Part shown: piece by piece, positions 12,033 to 22,748 of the stretch | How positions within the stretch are numbered: position 1 is the stretch's first letter | Layout: each line of letters opens with the position of its first letter | Assembly (NCBI GenBank): GCA_001464935.1 | Contig: LNEL01000055.1 | Location: 19,056-83,055, forward strand | DNA from: Gammaproteobacteria bacterium Ga0077536 | Lineage (GTDB): Bacteria > Pseudomonadota > Gammaproteobacteria > Ga0077536 | Direction of reading: 5' to 3' | DNA length: 64,000 nt | Translations under genes and position numbers: made by a program | The notes under the pieces: model-generated | The model's input: only the letters and a program-made list of their open reading frames with translations | Databases searched by the model: none | Told to the model about the DNA's origin: nothing

Positions 12033-13448
12033 TCACTCGCGCGTTCCGATGTAGCTCATGCCTTCGGCAATCCGTCCGATGCTGCCCGCGCCGAGCAGCA
12101 TCACCAGGTCCTCGTCCTGCGTCACGCCGGCCAGCACCTCGAGCACCTTGTCCGGTCCCGAGACGAAGATCGGATCGACCTTGCCGCGGGCCCGGATCGA
12201 TCGGCACAGGTCGCGGGCGTCGGCACCCGGAATCGGCTTCTCGCCGGCGCTGTAGATGTCGAGCACCAGCAGCACGTCCACCGTCGACAGCACTTCGACG
12301 AAGTCCTCGAACAGATCGCGCGTGCGTGAGTAGCGATGTGGCTGGAACGCCACGACGAGGCGGCGCCCGGGCCAGCCCTCGCGCGCGGTCCTGACCATGG
12401 CCGCGATCTCGCGCGGATGGTGGCCGTAGTCGTCGATCACCGTCACCAGCGCCTCGCCGATCCGGGCCTCGCCGCGCAGCTGGCAGCGCCGACCGACTCC
12501 CTGGAAGTTGGCCAGTGCGCGCAGCACGGCGTCATCGGGAATGCCGACTTCGCCTGCGACCGCGATCGCGGCCAGCGCGTTCAGCGCGTTGTGCCGACCG
12601 GGCATGTTCAGCGTGACAGATATCGTGTCGCCGCGCGCGCGCCGCGTGGCCCGAAAGCGCGATGTCGTGCCCTTCAGTTCGACATCGTGACCTCGGATAT
12701 CCGCGTCATTGTCGTGACCGTAGGTGATCACGCGCGTATGCAGATCGCCGATCAGCGACACCGCCTGCGGATCATCGGCACAGATCACCGCGACCCCGTA
12801 GAACGGCAGGCGCCGGAAGAAGTCGCGAAAGCTGCCGCGCAGACGCTCGAAGTCCATGTCGTAGGTCTGCATGTGATCGGCATCGATGTTGGTGAGCACG
12901 GCGATCAGCGGGTTCAGCAACAGGAACGACGCATCGCTCTCGTCAGCCTCTGCGACGAGATACTTGCCGGTGCCGAGCTTCGCGTGCGAATCGACGCTGT
13001 GCAGCAGCCCGCCGATCACGAACGTCGGATCGAGACCGCCTTCGGCGAGCACGCTCGCCACCAGGCTGGTCGTCGTGGTCTTGCCGTGGGTGCCAGCGAT
13101 GGCGATCCCGCGCCGGAAACGCATCAGCTCGGCGAGCATTTCCGCCCGCGGCACGATGGGCACGCGACGCGCGCGCGCCGCCGCCAGTTCGGCGTTGTCC
13201 GGCGGAATGGCGCTCGAGTAGACGACGACATCGGCATCCGCGACGTTCTCCGCGCGATGCCCGACGCAGATGCGCACGCCGAGCCGCGCCAGCTGCTCGG
13301 TCATCCGGTTCGGCCCCTGATCGGAACCCGAGACGGTGTACCCGAGGTTCGACAGGACTTCGGCGATGCCGCTCATGCCGGCGCCACCGATCCCGACGAA
13401 ATGGATGCGGTGCACGTTGTGCATCGGGAGGTCGTCAGCTTTGAACAT
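12033..13448 (-). CDS. murC: UDP-N-acetylmuramate--L-alanine ligase
   Basis: MurC adds L-alanine to UDP-MurNAc with ATP. The 471-residue protein shows an N-terminal Rossmann motif (FVGIGGAGMSGIAEVL), the Mur-ligase ATP loop AGTHGKTTTTS (residues 118-128), and DYGHHPREIAAMV in the third domain. It overlaps murG by 14 bp. The ATG at 13448 has GGAG about nine bases upstream and is preferred over an internal ATG eight codons later. It lies between murG and murB in the usual order. Confidence 0.98.
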   Translation of the reverse strand: MFKADDLPMHNVHRIHFVGIGGAGMSGIAEVLSNLGYTVSGSDQGPNRMTEQLARLGVRICVGHRAENVADADVVVYSSAIPPDNAELAAARARRVPIVPRAEMLAELMRFRRGIAIAGTHGKTTTTSLVASVLAEGGLDPTFVIGGLLHSVDSHAKLGTGKYLVAEADESDASFLLLNPLIAVLTNIDADHMQTYDMDFERLRGSFRDFFRRLPFYGVAVICADDPQAVSLIGDLHTRVITYGHDNDADIRGHDVELKGTTSRFRATRRARGDTISVTLNMPGRHNALNALAAIAVAGEVGIPDDAVLRALANFQGVGRRCQLRGEARIGEALVTVIDDYGHHPREIAAMVRTAREGWPGRRLVVAFQPHRYSRTRDLFEDFVEVLSTVDVLLVLDIYSAGEKPIPGADARDLCRSIRARGKVDPIFVSGPDKVLEVLAGVTQDEDLVMLLGAGSIGRIAEGMSYIGTRE

Positions 13449-14511
13449 GCATCAGCTCCAGGCACTGGCGCGCGACCGTGGTCGCGGCATCGGGCAGCGC
13501 AGCGGCGCGTGCACGCAAGGCCATGTCGAGCAGGCCCGCGCGATCGCGGACCAGGGTCTGCAGCAGCGGCAGCAGATCGGTGGCGAGCGCGCTGTCGGGC
13601 AGCAGACGGGCGGCACCCGCAGCGGCGAGATAGCGCGCGTTTGCCGTCTGGTGATCGTCCACCGCATGCGGGAAAGGCACGAGGATGGACGCGACGCCGG
13701 CGGCGGCCAGCTCCGCGATCGTCATCGCGCCGGCGCGACAGATCACGAGATCGGCCCAGCGGTAGGCGGTCGTCATGTCGTCGATGAAGGGCGCAACGCG
13801 CGCGCTGAGCGCATGGCCGCGATAGGCGGCCTCGGTCGTGTCGCGATCGGCCGTGCCCGTCTGGTGCCAGACTTCGACCTCGACCCCGTGCAGGCCGGCG
13901 ATCGCGGCCGGCACCTCGCGATTGAGGCTGCGCGCGCCGCGGCTGCCACCTATCACCAGCACGCGCACGGGCCCGGACTCGCGGGCGCGCGCGGCCGGCG
14001 CCTCGATGCCGGCAATGCTTTCGCGCACGGGATTGCCGGTGACGAGCGCATTGACGCTCACCGGGAAGCTTCCCGGATAGGCCTGCAGGATGCGGGTCGC
14101 GATCCTGCTGAGCAGCCGGTTCGTGAACCCCGGGATCGCGTTCTGTTCGTGGATCACGAGTGGCCGACGGCACAGCCAGGCGGCGAGTCCGCCCGGCCCA
14201 CTTACGAAGCCACCCATGCCGAGCACCACGTTCGGCTGCACGGCGAGCAGGACGCGCACGGTCTGCCATGTCGCGAGCCCGACCATGAACGGCGCGAACA
14301 ACCAGCCAAGAGCACCACGGCCGCGCAGCCCCGCGACCTTCACCGCGCTGAACGGAATGTCGTGTCGCGGCACGATGCCGGCTTCCATGCCCTGCGCACT
14401 GCCCAGCCAGCTCAGCGCGACACCGTGTTCGCGCAGCCGCTCGGCCACGGCGAGCGCCGGGTAGATGTGGCCGCCGGTACCGCCGGCCAGGATCATCACG
14501 CTGCTATTCAT
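13435..14511 (-). CDS. murG: Lipid II synthase (UDP-GlcNAc transferase) MurG
   Basis: MurG is the peripheral membrane glycosyltransferase that adds GlcNAc to lipid I, giving lipid II. The GT-B protein of 358 residues has the first glycine loop ILAGGTGGHIYPALAVAE (residues 7-24), the conserved GFVSGPGGLAAWL, the loop VIGGSRGARSLN, and the donor-binding RAGAMTIAELAAAGVAS. The ATG overlaps the ftsW stop by 8 bp. Confidence 0.98.
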   Translation of the reverse strand: MNSSVMILAGGTGGHIYPALAVAERLREHGVALSWLGSAQGMEAGIVPRHDIPFSAVKVAGLRGRGALGWLFAPFMVGLATWQTVRVLLAVQPNVVLGMGGFVSGPGGLAAWLCRRPLVIHEQNAIPGFTNRLLSRIATRILQAYPGSFPVSVNALVTGNPVRESIAGIEAPAARARESGPVRVLVIGGSRGARSLNREVPAAIAGLHGVEVEVWHQTGTADRDTTEAAYRGHALSARVAPFIDDMTTAYRWADLVICRAGAMTIAELAAAGVASILVPFPHAVDDHQTANARYLAAAGAARLLPDSALATDLLPLLQTLVRDRAGLLDMALRARAAALPDAATTVARQCLELMHVQS

Positions 14512-15706
14512 CGTGCACCTGCGCGGCGGGTGCCGCGGCCGGCGTCGCGGGCACGCGACGCGGCGGATGCGTTTCGTAGGCCACGCGAAACACGAACGCG
14601 AGCGCGCAGCACAGCATCACGGTGCTGTTGCTGCCGTAACTGATCAGCGGCAAGGTCAGACCCTTCGTCGGCAGGATGCCCATGTTCACCCCGATGTTGA
14701 CGAAGGCTTCGAGTCCGATCAGCAGCGCCACACCGTAGGCCAGGTTCGCGCCGAACCTGAGCCCGGCCTGCTCGGCCTGGCCGCCGACCTGCAGGATGCG
14801 CCAGACCAGGAACACGAACAGCCCGATCACCGACACCGTGCCGACCAGTCCGAGTTCTTCGCCGACCACGGCGAAGATGAAGTCGGTATGCACCTCGGGC
14901 AGATAGAACAGTTTCTGCACGCTGTTGCCGAGTCCGACACCGAGCCATTCACCGCGCCCGAACGCGATCAGGGCCTGCGTCAGCTGAAAGCCCGTGTCGA
15001 ACGGATCCGACCACGGGTCGCGGAAGGTCAGCAGGCGCTGCATGCGGTAAGGCGCGAGCATCGCCAGCGACGCCAGCATCACGAGCGCCGCCATGCCCCA
15101 TGACAGGAAACGCAGCACCGGCACACCGCCCATGAACAGCATGCCGAGCGTCGTTGCGAACAGCACCGTTGCCGCGCCGAAGTCGGGCTCCAGCAACAGC
15201 AGCCCGGCCACCACCGTCAGCACCAGCACCGGCTTGATGAAGCCGATGAAGTCGCGTTGCACCTGGGCCTGATGGCGCACGAGATAACCGGCCACGTAGA
15301 TGATCACGGCCAGCTTGACCGGCTCGGAGGCCTGAATCGTGAACAGACCGGTATTGAGCCAGCGCATGCTGCCGTTCACCTCGTGCCCGAGGCCCGGAAT
15401 CAGCACCGCGATCAGCATCAGCACGCCGATGATGAGGCCCACCGCGCTATACCGCTGCCAGCGGTCGAGCGGCACCGTGAAAATCCAGTAGCCGATGCCG
15501 CCGCCAAGCGCGAAGGCGCCGAGCTGGCGCCAGAAGTAGTAGAGCTCGTGCACCTGGTTGCGCGAGGCGATGGAAATCGACGCCGACGCCACCATGATGA
15601 GGCCGAGCGACGCCAGCGCGGCAATCGCCACGATCAACCAGAAGTCGAAGGGTCCTTCGACGGGCGACGCCCGTCGCGGCGCGACACGGGGCAGTGCCTG
15701 GCTCAT
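14504..15706 (-). CDS. ftsW: Peptidoglycan glycosyltransferase FtsW
   Basis: FtsW is the SEDS-family polymerase that works with FtsI to make septal glycan strands. The 400-residue protein has about ten hydrophobic segments and SEDS signatures: VNGSMRWLNTGLFTIQASEP in the large loop, EPDFGAATVLF, FDTGFQLTQALIAFGRGEWLG, and the C-terminal PTKGLTLPLISYGSNS. The ATG overlaps the murD stop by 4 bp. Its place in the dcw cluster marks it as FtsW rather than RodA. Confidence 0.97.
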   Translation of the reverse strand: MSQALPRVAPRRASPVEGPFDFWLIVAIAALASLGLIMVASASISIASRNQVHELYYFWRQLGAFALGGGIGYWIFTVPLDRWQRYSAVGLIIGVLMLIAVLIPGLGHEVNGSMRWLNTGLFTIQASEPVKLAVIIYVAGYLVRHQAQVQRDFIGFIKPVLVLTVVAGLLLLEPDFGAATVLFATTLGMLFMGGVPVLRFLSWGMAALVMLASLAMLAPYRMQRLLTFRDPWSDPFDTGFQLTQALIAFGRGEWLGVGLGNSVQKLFYLPEVHTDFIFAVVGEELGLVGTVSVIGLFVFLVWRILQVGGQAEQAGLRFGANLAYGVALLIGLEAFVNIGVNMGILPTKGLTLPLISYGSNSTVMLCCALAFVFRVAYETHPPRRVPATPAAAPAAQVHDE

Positions 15707-17088
15707 GACGCCACCACCTCGTGCACGGCATCCTCGAACACGCGGCCGCGCTCTTCGTAATTGGCGAACATGTCGAGACTCGCGCAGGCTGGGCTCAGCA
15801 GGACGATTTCACCCTCGCGGGCAACGGCCGCGGCGATGCGGACCGCCTCCTGCAGGCTGTCGGCGAGGCGGATCTGCGTGAGATCTTCGATGGCCTGCGC
15901 CAGCAGCGGCGCGTCTTCGCCGATCAGCACCGCGATGCGCACGCGGCCGTTCACCGCAGCACGCAGCTCCCGGAAATCCGCGCCCTTGCCCTGGCCGCCG
16001 GCGATCAGGATCGCAGTGGTGTCGGTGACGAGGCCGTTGATGGCCGCGATCGTCGCGCCGATGTTGGTGCCCTTCGAATCGTTGAACCAGCGCACGCCCC
16101 GCGCGTCGGCGACGAGACGGCAACGATGCGCGAGCCCGTCGAAGGCGCGCAGGGCGCGGCGCTGCGCGTCGGCGTCGACACCGAGCAGTGCCGTGATCGC
16201 AATCGCGGCGAGCGCGTTGAATTCATTGTGACGGCCGGCAATCTTCAGTTCGCTGACGGGCAGCAACGGGATCTCGCGGCGCCACAGCCAGCGCTGTCCG
16301 TCGTGCTCGGCCACCCGGTAATGGGCCGGATCGCGGCTGTCGGGCGCGATCCAGTCCACCGCGTCGAGTCGCGCAGCAAGGGACGCGACTGCCGGATCAT
16401 CCGCGTTCAGCACCGCCTGCCGCGCGCGCGGCAGGATGCGCGCCTTCGCTTCGCGATAGGCCTCGAAACTGCCGTGCCGATCGATGTGATCGGCCGTGAT
16501 GTTCAGAATGCAGGCCACCGCCGGCGCCAGCGAGGTCGTCAGATCGAGTTGGAAGCTCGACAGCTCGAGCACGTAACAGTCCGGTTCCGGCGACGACACG
16601 AGGTCGAGTGCGGGCGTGCCCAGGTTCGCGCCAGCGCGAACGCTGCGACCGGCGGCCTCGAGGATGCGCCAGACCAGCGTGGTCACCGTACTCTTGCCGT
16701 TCGAACCCGTGATCGCGACGACCGGGCTGGCGACGTTCTGCGCGAACAACTCGATATCGCCGACGATCTCGGCGCCCGCCTCGCGCGCACGCGCCAGCGC
16801 AGGATGCTCGAGCGCGATGCCGGGGCTGACCGCAATGTGGCGATAGCCGCGCAGGCTTTCACCATCGATGTCGCCACAGTGCAGCGCGACCGGCGGCGCG
16901 ATCTGGCGCGCAGCCGCCAGTGACGGTGGGGCGGCGCGCGTATCGAACACGCTGACGCGCGCGCCGCGCGCACTCAGAAAACGCGCGCATGAGAGCCCGG
17001 TCAGGCCCAGTCCGAACACCGCCCACGACTGTCCGGCGTACCCGGCGTTGCCGGTGCTCGTCGCAGACTCGACGTGGCTGGCCGACAT
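15703..17088 (-). CDS. murD: UDP-N-acetylmuramoyl-L-alanine--D-glutamate ligase
   Basis: MurD adds D-glutamate to UDP-MurNAc-L-Ala. From the ATG at 17088 it is 461 residues. The N-terminal UDP domain reads WAVFGLGLTGLSCARFLSARG, the ATP loop is TGSNGKSTVTTL (from residue 127), and WFNDSKGTNIGAT is the conserved C-terminal domain motif. The start codon shares one base with the mraY stop (TGATG). The frame is open 107 codons further upstream over mraY, but that stretch has no MurD-like sequence. Confidence 0.97.
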   Translation of the reverse strand: MSASHVESATSTGNAGYAGQSWAVFGLGLTGLSCARFLSARGARVSVFDTRAAPPSLAAARQIAPPVALHCGDIDGESLRGYRHIAVSPGIALEHPALARAREAGAEIVGDIELFAQNVASPVVAITGSNGKSTVTTLVWRILEAAGRSVRAGANLGTPALDLVSSPEPDCYVLELSSFQLDLTTSLAPAVACILNITADHIDRHGSFEAYREAKARILPRARQAVLNADDPAVASLAARLDAVDWIAPDSRDPAHYRVAEHDGQRWLWRREIPLLPVSELKIAGRHNEFNALAAIAITALLGVDADAQRRALRAFDGLAHRCRLVADARGVRWFNDSKGTNIGATIAAINGLVTDTTAILIAGGQGKGADFRELRAAVNGRVRIAVLIGEDAPLLAQAIEDLTQIRLADSLQEAVRIAAAVAREGEIVLLSPACASLDMFANYEERGRVFEDAVHEVVAS

Positions 17089-18170
17089 CAGCGCAGTTTC
17101 AGCGTCGCGAGGCCGGCCAGCACCAGCACGACCGTGATGATCCAGAAACGGACGATCACGCGCGGTTCGGGCCAGCCCTTCAACTCGAAGTGGTGATGCA
17201 GGGGCGCCATGCGGAAGATTCGCCGCCCCGTCAGCTTGAACGAGCCCACCTGCAGGATCACTGACACCGTCTCGACGACGAACACGCCGCCCATCAGGAA
17301 CAACACCAGTTCCTGGCGCACGATGACGGCCACGATACCGAGCGCCGCGCCGAGCGCCAGCGCCCCGATGTCGCCCATGAACACCTGCGCCGGATAGGTG
17401 TTGAACCACAGAAAGCCGAGCCCGGCGCCCACCATCGCGCCACAGAAGACACAGATTTCGCCGGCGCCGGCGACATAGGGCACGGCGAGGTAGCGCGCGA
17501 AGTTGATGTTCCCGCTGACGTAGGCGAAGACGACGAGCGCGCCGGCCACCAGCACCGTGGGCAGAATCGCGAGGCCATCGAGTCCATCGGTCAGGTTCAC
17601 CGCGTTGCTCGTGCCCACGATCACGAAATAGGTCAGTGCGACATAGGCGATGCCGAGTTCGATCGCGACATCCTTGAAGAACGGCACGATAAGCTGCGTT
17701 TCGACCGGCGAACTCGCACTGTGGTACATGAACAGCGCCGCGGCCAGCGCGATGACCGACTGGGCGAGGTATTTCTTGCGGGCGACCAGACCCTTGGGGT
17801 TCTTGCGCGAGAGTTTGAGGTAGTCATCGACCCAGCCGACGACACCAAAGGCCAGCGTCGTCAGCATCGCAACCCACAGAAAGCGGTTGCCGAGATCGCC
17901 CCACAGCACGGAGCTGACGACGATCGACAACAGAATCAGCGCCCCGCCCATCGTCGGGGTACCGGCTTTCGACAGATGCGACTGCGGGCCGTCATCGCGC
18001 ACGGTCTGGCCGATCTGGCGCAAGGTCAGCCGCCGGATCATGTGCGGGCCGATCAGCAGCGCGATGAATAGCGCCGTCAGCGCGCCGAGAATCGTGCGCA
18101 GCGTCAGGTACTGGAACACTCGAAAGCCCGAGTTGTACTGGGCGAGCAGTTCCGCCAGCTCCATCAGCAT
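17088..18170 (-). CDS. mraY: Phospho-N-acetylmuramoyl-pentapeptide transferase
   Basis: MraY transfers phospho-MurNAc-pentapeptide to undecaprenyl phosphate, forming lipid I in the inner membrane. The 360-residue polytopic protein contains [15 protein letters not shown], the aspartate-rich [46 protein letters not shown], and the histidine motif [15 protein letters not shown]. Start and stop overlap the neighbouring murF and murD genes by one base each. Confidence 0.98.
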   Translation of the reverse strand: MLMELAELLAQYNSGFRVFQYLTLRTILGALTALFIALLIGPHMIRRLTLRQIGQTVRDDGPQSHLSKAGTPTMGGALILLSIVVSSVLWGDLGNRFLWVAMLTTLAFGVVGWVDDYLKLSRKNPKGLVARKKYLAQSVIALAAALFMYHSASSPVETQLIVPFFKDVAIELGIAYVALTYFVIVGTSNAVNLTDGLDGLAILPTVLVAGALVVFAYVSGNINFARYLAVPYVAGAGEICVFCGAMVGAGLGFLWFNTYPAQVFMGDIGALALGAALGIVAVIVRQELVLFLMGGVFVVETVSVILQVGSFKLTGRRIFRMAPLHHHFELKGWPEPRVIVRFWIITVVLVLAGLATLKLR

Positions 18171-19540
18171 CAGGGCTTTCCTCCGGCCTGCTCCGCGGCG
18201 ACGAGACCGTCGACGACGCGATCGAGCTGCATGAAGCGCGAGCCCTTGACCAGCACCGTGGCGTCCGCACCGTCGAGCAGCGACAGCTCGGCGAGCGCGG
18301 CTTGCGCATCCGGATACCAGGCGCCGCCGGCGCCGAAGGCATCGATCGCGGCCCGCGCCTGGGGGCCGATGCCGAACAGGCGGTCGACCCCGGCGCGCCG
18401 CGCTTCGAGTCCGACTTCGCGATGCGCCGCGAGCGCGCCGGCGCCGAGTTCGCCCATGTCACCGAAGACCAGCCAGCGCGCGTTCGGCTGCTGCGCGAGC
18501 AGCGCCAGCGCTGCGGACAGCGACGCCGGGTTCGCGTTGTAGGAATCGTCGATCAGCTGCATGCCGCCGCGCGAGCGCTTGAGATTGAGCCGGCCCTTGA
18601 CCCGGTTCGCGCCCGCGAGTCCGGCGGCGATCGCCGCGAGCGGCGTGCCGACGGCGAGCGCGGCGGCCGCGGCGGCGAGCGCATTGCGCACGTTGTGCAG
18701 ACCATCGAACGGGGTGTGTACCGCGCAGCGTTCGTCGCCTGCGATCAGCGTGAAAGTCGTGCCAGCCCCGATGGCGCCACACTGGATGTCCGTCGCGCTC
18801 ACCTCAGCCGGCGCGGACAGCCCGAACGTCAGCACGCGAGCCGCACCGGCGGTCTTGCGCCACTGGGCCGCAAACGGTTCGTCGGCGTTGATCACCGCCA
18901 CGCCCTGCGCCGACAGTCGCGCGTAGACCTTGCCCTTCGCCGCCGCAACCCCGGCCAGATCGCCCAGCCCTTCGAGATGCGCCGGCCCGCACATCGTCAC
19001 CAGTGCCACCGTCGGCTCGGCGATGTCGACGAGTTCTGCGATGTCGTCGGGACGGCTCGCGCCCATCTCGATCACCGCGTGCGTGTGCGACGCATCGAGC
19101 CGGAACAACGTCAGCGGCACGCCGATATCGTTGTTCAGATTGCCTTCGGTCGCCAGCGTCGGCCCCTGCGTGCGCAGGATGCTGGCCAGCATTTCCTTGG
19201 TCGTCGTCTTGCCGTTGCTGCCGGTGACGGCGATGACGGGAATCCGCACACGCCGACGCCAGTCGCGCGCGAGATCACCCAGAGCCGCGCGGGTGTCGCT
19301 GACGACGATCTGGGCAGTCGGCGCGCTGGCGCGCCGCATCACGACCAGGCCTGCGGCGCCGGCGGTGACCGCCGCGTCGAGCATGTCATGCGCGTCATAG
19401 CGCTGGCCCTTGAGCGCCACGAACAGCTGGCCCGCCGCGATTGATCGCGTATCGGTGCTGATCCCGCTGAACGCGGCGTCTTCGCCCATCAGCTGGCCGC
19501 GTGTCGCGCTGGCTGCTTCTTGCAGCTTCCCTTCGATCAT
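18170..19540 (-). CDS. murF: UDP-MurNAc-tripeptide--D-alanyl-D-alanine ligase
   Basis: MurF attaches the D-Ala-D-Ala dipeptide made by DdlB. The 456-residue protein shows the N-terminal [20 protein letters not shown] pattern shared with MurE, the ATP loop [16 protein letters not shown] (from residue 106), and [16 protein letters not shown], which identifies MurF. The ATG overlaps the murE stop (ATGA). Confidence 0.97.
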   Translation of the reverse strand: MIEGKLQEAASATRGQLMGEDAAFSGISTDTRSIAAGQLFVALKGQRYDAHDMLDAAVTAGAAGLVVMRRASAPTAQIVVSDTRAALGDLARDWRRRVRIPVIAVTGSNGKTTTKEMLASILRTQGPTLATEGNLNNDIGVPLTLFRLDASHTHAVIEMGASRPDDIAELVDIAEPTVALVTMCGPAHLEGLGDLAGVAAAKGKVYARLSAQGVAVINADEPFAAQWRKTAGAARVLTFGLSAPAEVSATDIQCGAIGAGTTFTLIAGDERCAVHTPFDGLHNVRNALAAAAAALAVGTPLAAIAAGLAGANRVKGRLNLKRSRGGMQLIDDSYNANPASLSAALALLAQQPNARWLVFGDMGELGAGALAAHREVGLEARRAGVDRLFGIGPQARAAIDAFGAGGAWYPDAQAALAELSLLDGADATVLVKGSRFMQLDRVVDGLVAAEQAGGKP

Positions 19541-21015
19541 GGTTCCGTCCCCAGCAGCCGGCGCACGACGGCGACGTCGTCGAACGGCATTGCTTCCTGT
19601 CCTGTCGTCTGTGTCGTCTCGTGTCCCTTGCCTGCGATCAGCACCGCGTCGTCAGGGCCGGCAGCACCGACAGCCGCCGCAATCGCGGCCGCGCGGTCGA
19701 GCATGACCTGCACGTGGCCGCCGGTCGGCACCTGCATGCCCAAGAGTATCTGTGCGGCGATCGCAGCCGGGCCTTCGCTGCGCGGGTTGTCGGCCGTCAC
19801 GAAGACGTAATCGGCGTCCCGTTCGGCAATCGCTCCCATCAGCGGCCGCTTGCTCGCATCGCGATCGCCGCCGCAGCCGAACACGCAGATGACGCGACCG
19901 CGCGTCAGTGCGCGCACGGTGGCGAGCACGCGCTCGAGACTGTCGGGCGAGTGTGCGTAATCGACATAGACGCACGGCGCCGCGGCGGCGAGTTCCATGC
20001 GTCCACGCACCGGGCGCGCGGTCGACAACGCCGCGGCGGCCGCGGTCGCCGACGCACCAGTCGCAATGAGGGCGCCCAGCGCCGCAAGCAGGTTCTGCAC
20101 GTTGAAGTCGCCGACGAGCGCGCTGTGGAGCGTGACGCTGCCATCCGGACACCGCACGTCGATGCGGCTGCCGCGTCCGTCGCAGTCGAACGCGACGGCC
20201 TGCACGTCCGCCGACGGGCGCATGCCGTAGGTCAGCACGCGTACACCGGATTTGACCGCAGCGAGGATGGCAGGCGCGTATCCGTCATCGAGGTTGATCA
20301 CCGCCGTGTGCAGACCTGCATGCGCGAACAGGCGCTGCTTGGCGCGGCCATAGGCCTCGAGCGTGCCGTGATAGTCGAGATGATCGTGGCCGAGCCCAGT
20401 GAACACGGCGACACCGATGTCGAGGCCGTTCAGGCGCCCCTGATCGAGCGCGTGGGAAGACGCTTCGAGCGCCACGTGCGCGCAGCCGGCGTCACGCAGT
20501 CCGGCCAGCGAGCGCTGCAAGTGCAGCGGGTCGGGCGTCGTGTTGACGCTGCCCTCGAGCGCGCCGAACAGGCCGCTGCCCAGGGTCCCGAAATAGCCGC
20601 TCTTGCCATGCAGCGTGCGCAACGCATCAGCGCACAGATGGGCCACGGTGGTCTTGCCGTTGGTGCCCGTCACCGCGATCACCGCCATCGACTGCGCCGG
20701 CTGGCCGTAGAAGCGGGCCGCAATCTCACCGACCCGCTGGCGCAAATGGTCGATGCGCAGCACGGGAATGCCGAGGCGCGGCAATACATCGATGTCTTCG
20801 GTCAACACCGCAACAGCGCCTGCGGCGGCCGCGGCGGCCGCGTGCCGGATGCCGTGCTCGCGCGCACCGGACAGCGCGATGAAACAGTCGCCGGGACGGA
20901 CCTCGCGGCTGTCGAGCGCGAGCCCCGAGACGGCCGGGCTCGCGCTGCCGGCGGCCCCCATTCCGGCGAGCAGATCGGCGAGGTTCACCTGACTGCTGGC
21001 GCGCACCGCCATCAT
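19537..21015 (-). CDS. murE: UDP-MurNAc-tripeptide synthetase, meso-diaminopimelate-adding
   Basis: MurE adds the third residue of the stem peptide. The 492-residue protein has the ATP loop TGTNGKTTVAHL (from residue 116) and the substrate-selecting loop DNPRSE near residue 400. The DNPR form is the signature of meso-diaminopimelate addition, so the wall is predicted to be the usual Gram-negative type. Two ATG codons are adjacent at 21015 and 21012; the first overlaps the ftsI stop by 4 bp. Confidence 0.97.
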   Translation of the reverse strand: MMAVRASSQVNLADLLAGMGAAGSASPAVSGLALDSREVRPGDCFIALSGAREHGIRHAAAAAAAGAVAVLTEDIDVLPRLGIPVLRIDHLRQRVGEIAARFYGQPAQSMAVIAVTGTNGKTTVAHLCADALRTLHGKSGYFGTLGSGLFGALEGSVNTTPDPLHLQRSLAGLRDAGCAHVALEASSHALDQGRLNGLDIGVAVFTGLGHDHLDYHGTLEAYGRAKQRLFAHAGLHTAVINLDDGYAPAILAAVKSGVRVLTYGMRPSADVQAVAFDCDGRGSRIDVRCPDGSVTLHSALVGDFNVQNLLAALGALIATGASATAAAAALSTARPVRGRMELAAAAPCVYVDYAHSPDSLERVLATVRALTRGRVICVFGCGGDRDASKRPLMGAIAERDADYVFVTADNPRSEGPAAIAAQILLGMQVPTGGHVQVMLDRAAAIAAAVGAAGPDDAVLIAGKGHETTQTTGQEAMPFDDVAVVRRLLGTEP

Positions 21016-22748
21016 TGCACCCGCTCCGGGCCGGGCGCTTCGGGACGCGTCCAGCCGGCAAGGCGGACCGTCGGATCTTCGGCATTGACGTCGGCGTCGG
21101 GCGCGATGTTCAGGATGCGCACGGCTTCGTGCATGACGGCGCCGAACACCGGCGCAGCGACGAGGCCGCCGTAGTACTCGGCGCCCTGCGGGCCATCGAT
21201 GATGACGACGCCAATCAGGCGCGGCGCGCTGACCGGAATGAAGCCCGCGAACAGCGACAGGTACTCCTTCTCGGCGTAACCACCCTCCGTATTCTTGTGC
21301 ACGGTGCCGGTCTTGCCACCGACCTGGTAACCGGTGACGCGGGCCGCTTTGCCGGTGCCGCGTTCAACGACCAGCCGCAACATCTCGCGCACCGCATGTG
21401 CCGTTGTTTCCGACATCACGCGCACACCGGGCACCGGCCGCTCCTGCTTGAGGATGCTCACGCCCTGCAGCATGCCGCCATTCGCGAGCGCGCCGTAAGC
21501 GCGTGCGAGCTGCACGGCGGTGACCGACAGGCCATAGCCGAACGCAAGCGTCGCCTGCTCGATCTGCCGCCAGTTCCCCGGTTCCGCGAGACGGCCCTGC
21601 GGCTCGCCCGGCAGCTCCACGCCGGTGATCTGTCCGAAGCCGACCCCGTTCAACATGCCCCAGAACTGCTCCGCCTCCATCGACAGCGCGATTTTCGTCG
21701 AGCCCACATTGCTCGATTTCTCGATCACGCCGCTGACATCGAGCGTGCCGTAGTTGTGGATGTCGCGCACGATATGGCGACCCACCTTGAAGCGCCCGGG
21801 ACCGGTTTCGATCATCGTCGTCGGCGTGTAGGCACCAGATTCGATGCCCGCCGCAATCGTGAACGGCTTCAGCGTCGACCCGGGCTCGAACAAATCGGTC
21901 ACCGCGCGATTGCGGAAATGATCGCCGTTGTAGTCGCCGCGGTTGTTCGGATTGAACGAGGGCTGGTTGGCGAGCGCGAGGATCTCGCCGGTCTGCGCGT
22001 CGAGGATCACCATGTGCCCGGCGACGGCCTTGCGTTCGGTGACGGCCTTCTTCAGTTCGCGATAGGCGACATACTGCAGGCGCCGATCGATGCTGAGCGG
22101 AAGGTCGCGGCCCGGCTGCACGGGGCGCTCACGCGCGACGAGTTCGACGATGCGCCCCAGGCGGTCGCGAATCACCCGATTCAGGCCCGGCGTGCCGCGC
22201 AGCGTCGAATCGAACGCGAGCTCGATGCCTTCCTGGCCGCGATCGTCGACGTTGGTGAAGCCGAGCAGGTTGCCCGTCACTTCGCCAGCCGGATAGTAGC
22301 GTCGATATTCGTCAATGAGGTTCACGCCCGGCACGTTGGCTGCTTCGACGGCGGCGGCGACATCGGGGCTGACCTGGCGTCGCAGGTAGACGAACTCACG
22401 CTTGCGACGCGGCACGAGCATCGTTTCCAGATGTTCGACCGAAAGGTCCAGCACCTTGGCGAGTTCGGGCCAGCGCTTGCGGTGCTGCAGAAGCTCGCCG
22501 GGCTTGGCCCATACCGAGCTGACCGGCGTACTGATGGCGAGCGGTTCGTGATTGCGGTCGGTGATCATGCCGCGGTGGGCTTCGGTCTGCACCACGCGGA
22601 GGTAGCGCGCGTCGCCATGCTCCTGCAGGAATTCGCGATCCGAAAACTGCAGCACGACCGCGCGCCAGACGAGGATCGCGGCCGCCAGGCCGAAGCCGGC
22701 CAGCACCGTCATGCGGCGCAGGCGCGATTGCTGCTGGTCGTCTCTCAC
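21012..22748 (-). CDS. ftsI: Penicillin-binding protein 3, FtsI
   Basis: FtsI is the septal class B transpeptidase that cross-links glycan made by FtsW. From the GTG at 22748 it is 578 residues, close to E. coli (588). One membrane anchor (VLAGFGLAAAILVWRAVV) follows a short basic N-terminus. The catalytic triad motifs are Ser291-x-x-Lys294 in EPGSTLKPF, SSN at 345-347, and KTGT at 479-482. The GTG overlaps the ftsL stop (GTGA), which decides the start; the longer open frame runs over ftsL. Confidence 0.97.
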   Translation of the reverse strand: MRDDQQQSRLRRMTVLAGFGLAAAILVWRAVVLQFSDREFLQEHGDARYLRVVQTEAHRGMITDRNHEPLAISTPVSSVWAKPGELLQHRKRWPELAKVLDLSVEHLETMLVPRRKREFVYLRRQVSPDVAAAVEAANVPGVNLIDEYRRYYPAGEVTGNLLGFTNVDDRGQEGIELAFDSTLRGTPGLNRVIRDRLGRIVELVARERPVQPGRDLPLSIDRRLQYVAYRELKKAVTERKAVAGHMVILDAQTGEILALANQPSFNPNNRGDYNGDHFRNRAVTDLFEPGSTLKPFTIAAGIESGAYTPTTMIETGPGRFKVGRHIVRDIHNYGTLDVSGVIEKSSNVGSTKIALSMEAEQFWGMLNGVGFGQITGVELPGEPQGRLAEPGNWRQIEQATLAFGYGLSVTAVQLARAYGALANGGMLQGVSILKQERPVPGVRVMSETTAHAVREMLRLVVERGTGKAARVTGYQVGGKTGTVHKNTEGGYAEKEYLSLFAGFIPVSAPRLIGVVIIDGPQGAEYYGGLVAAPVFGAVMHEAVRILNIAPDADVNAEDPTVRLAGWTRPEAPGPERVQ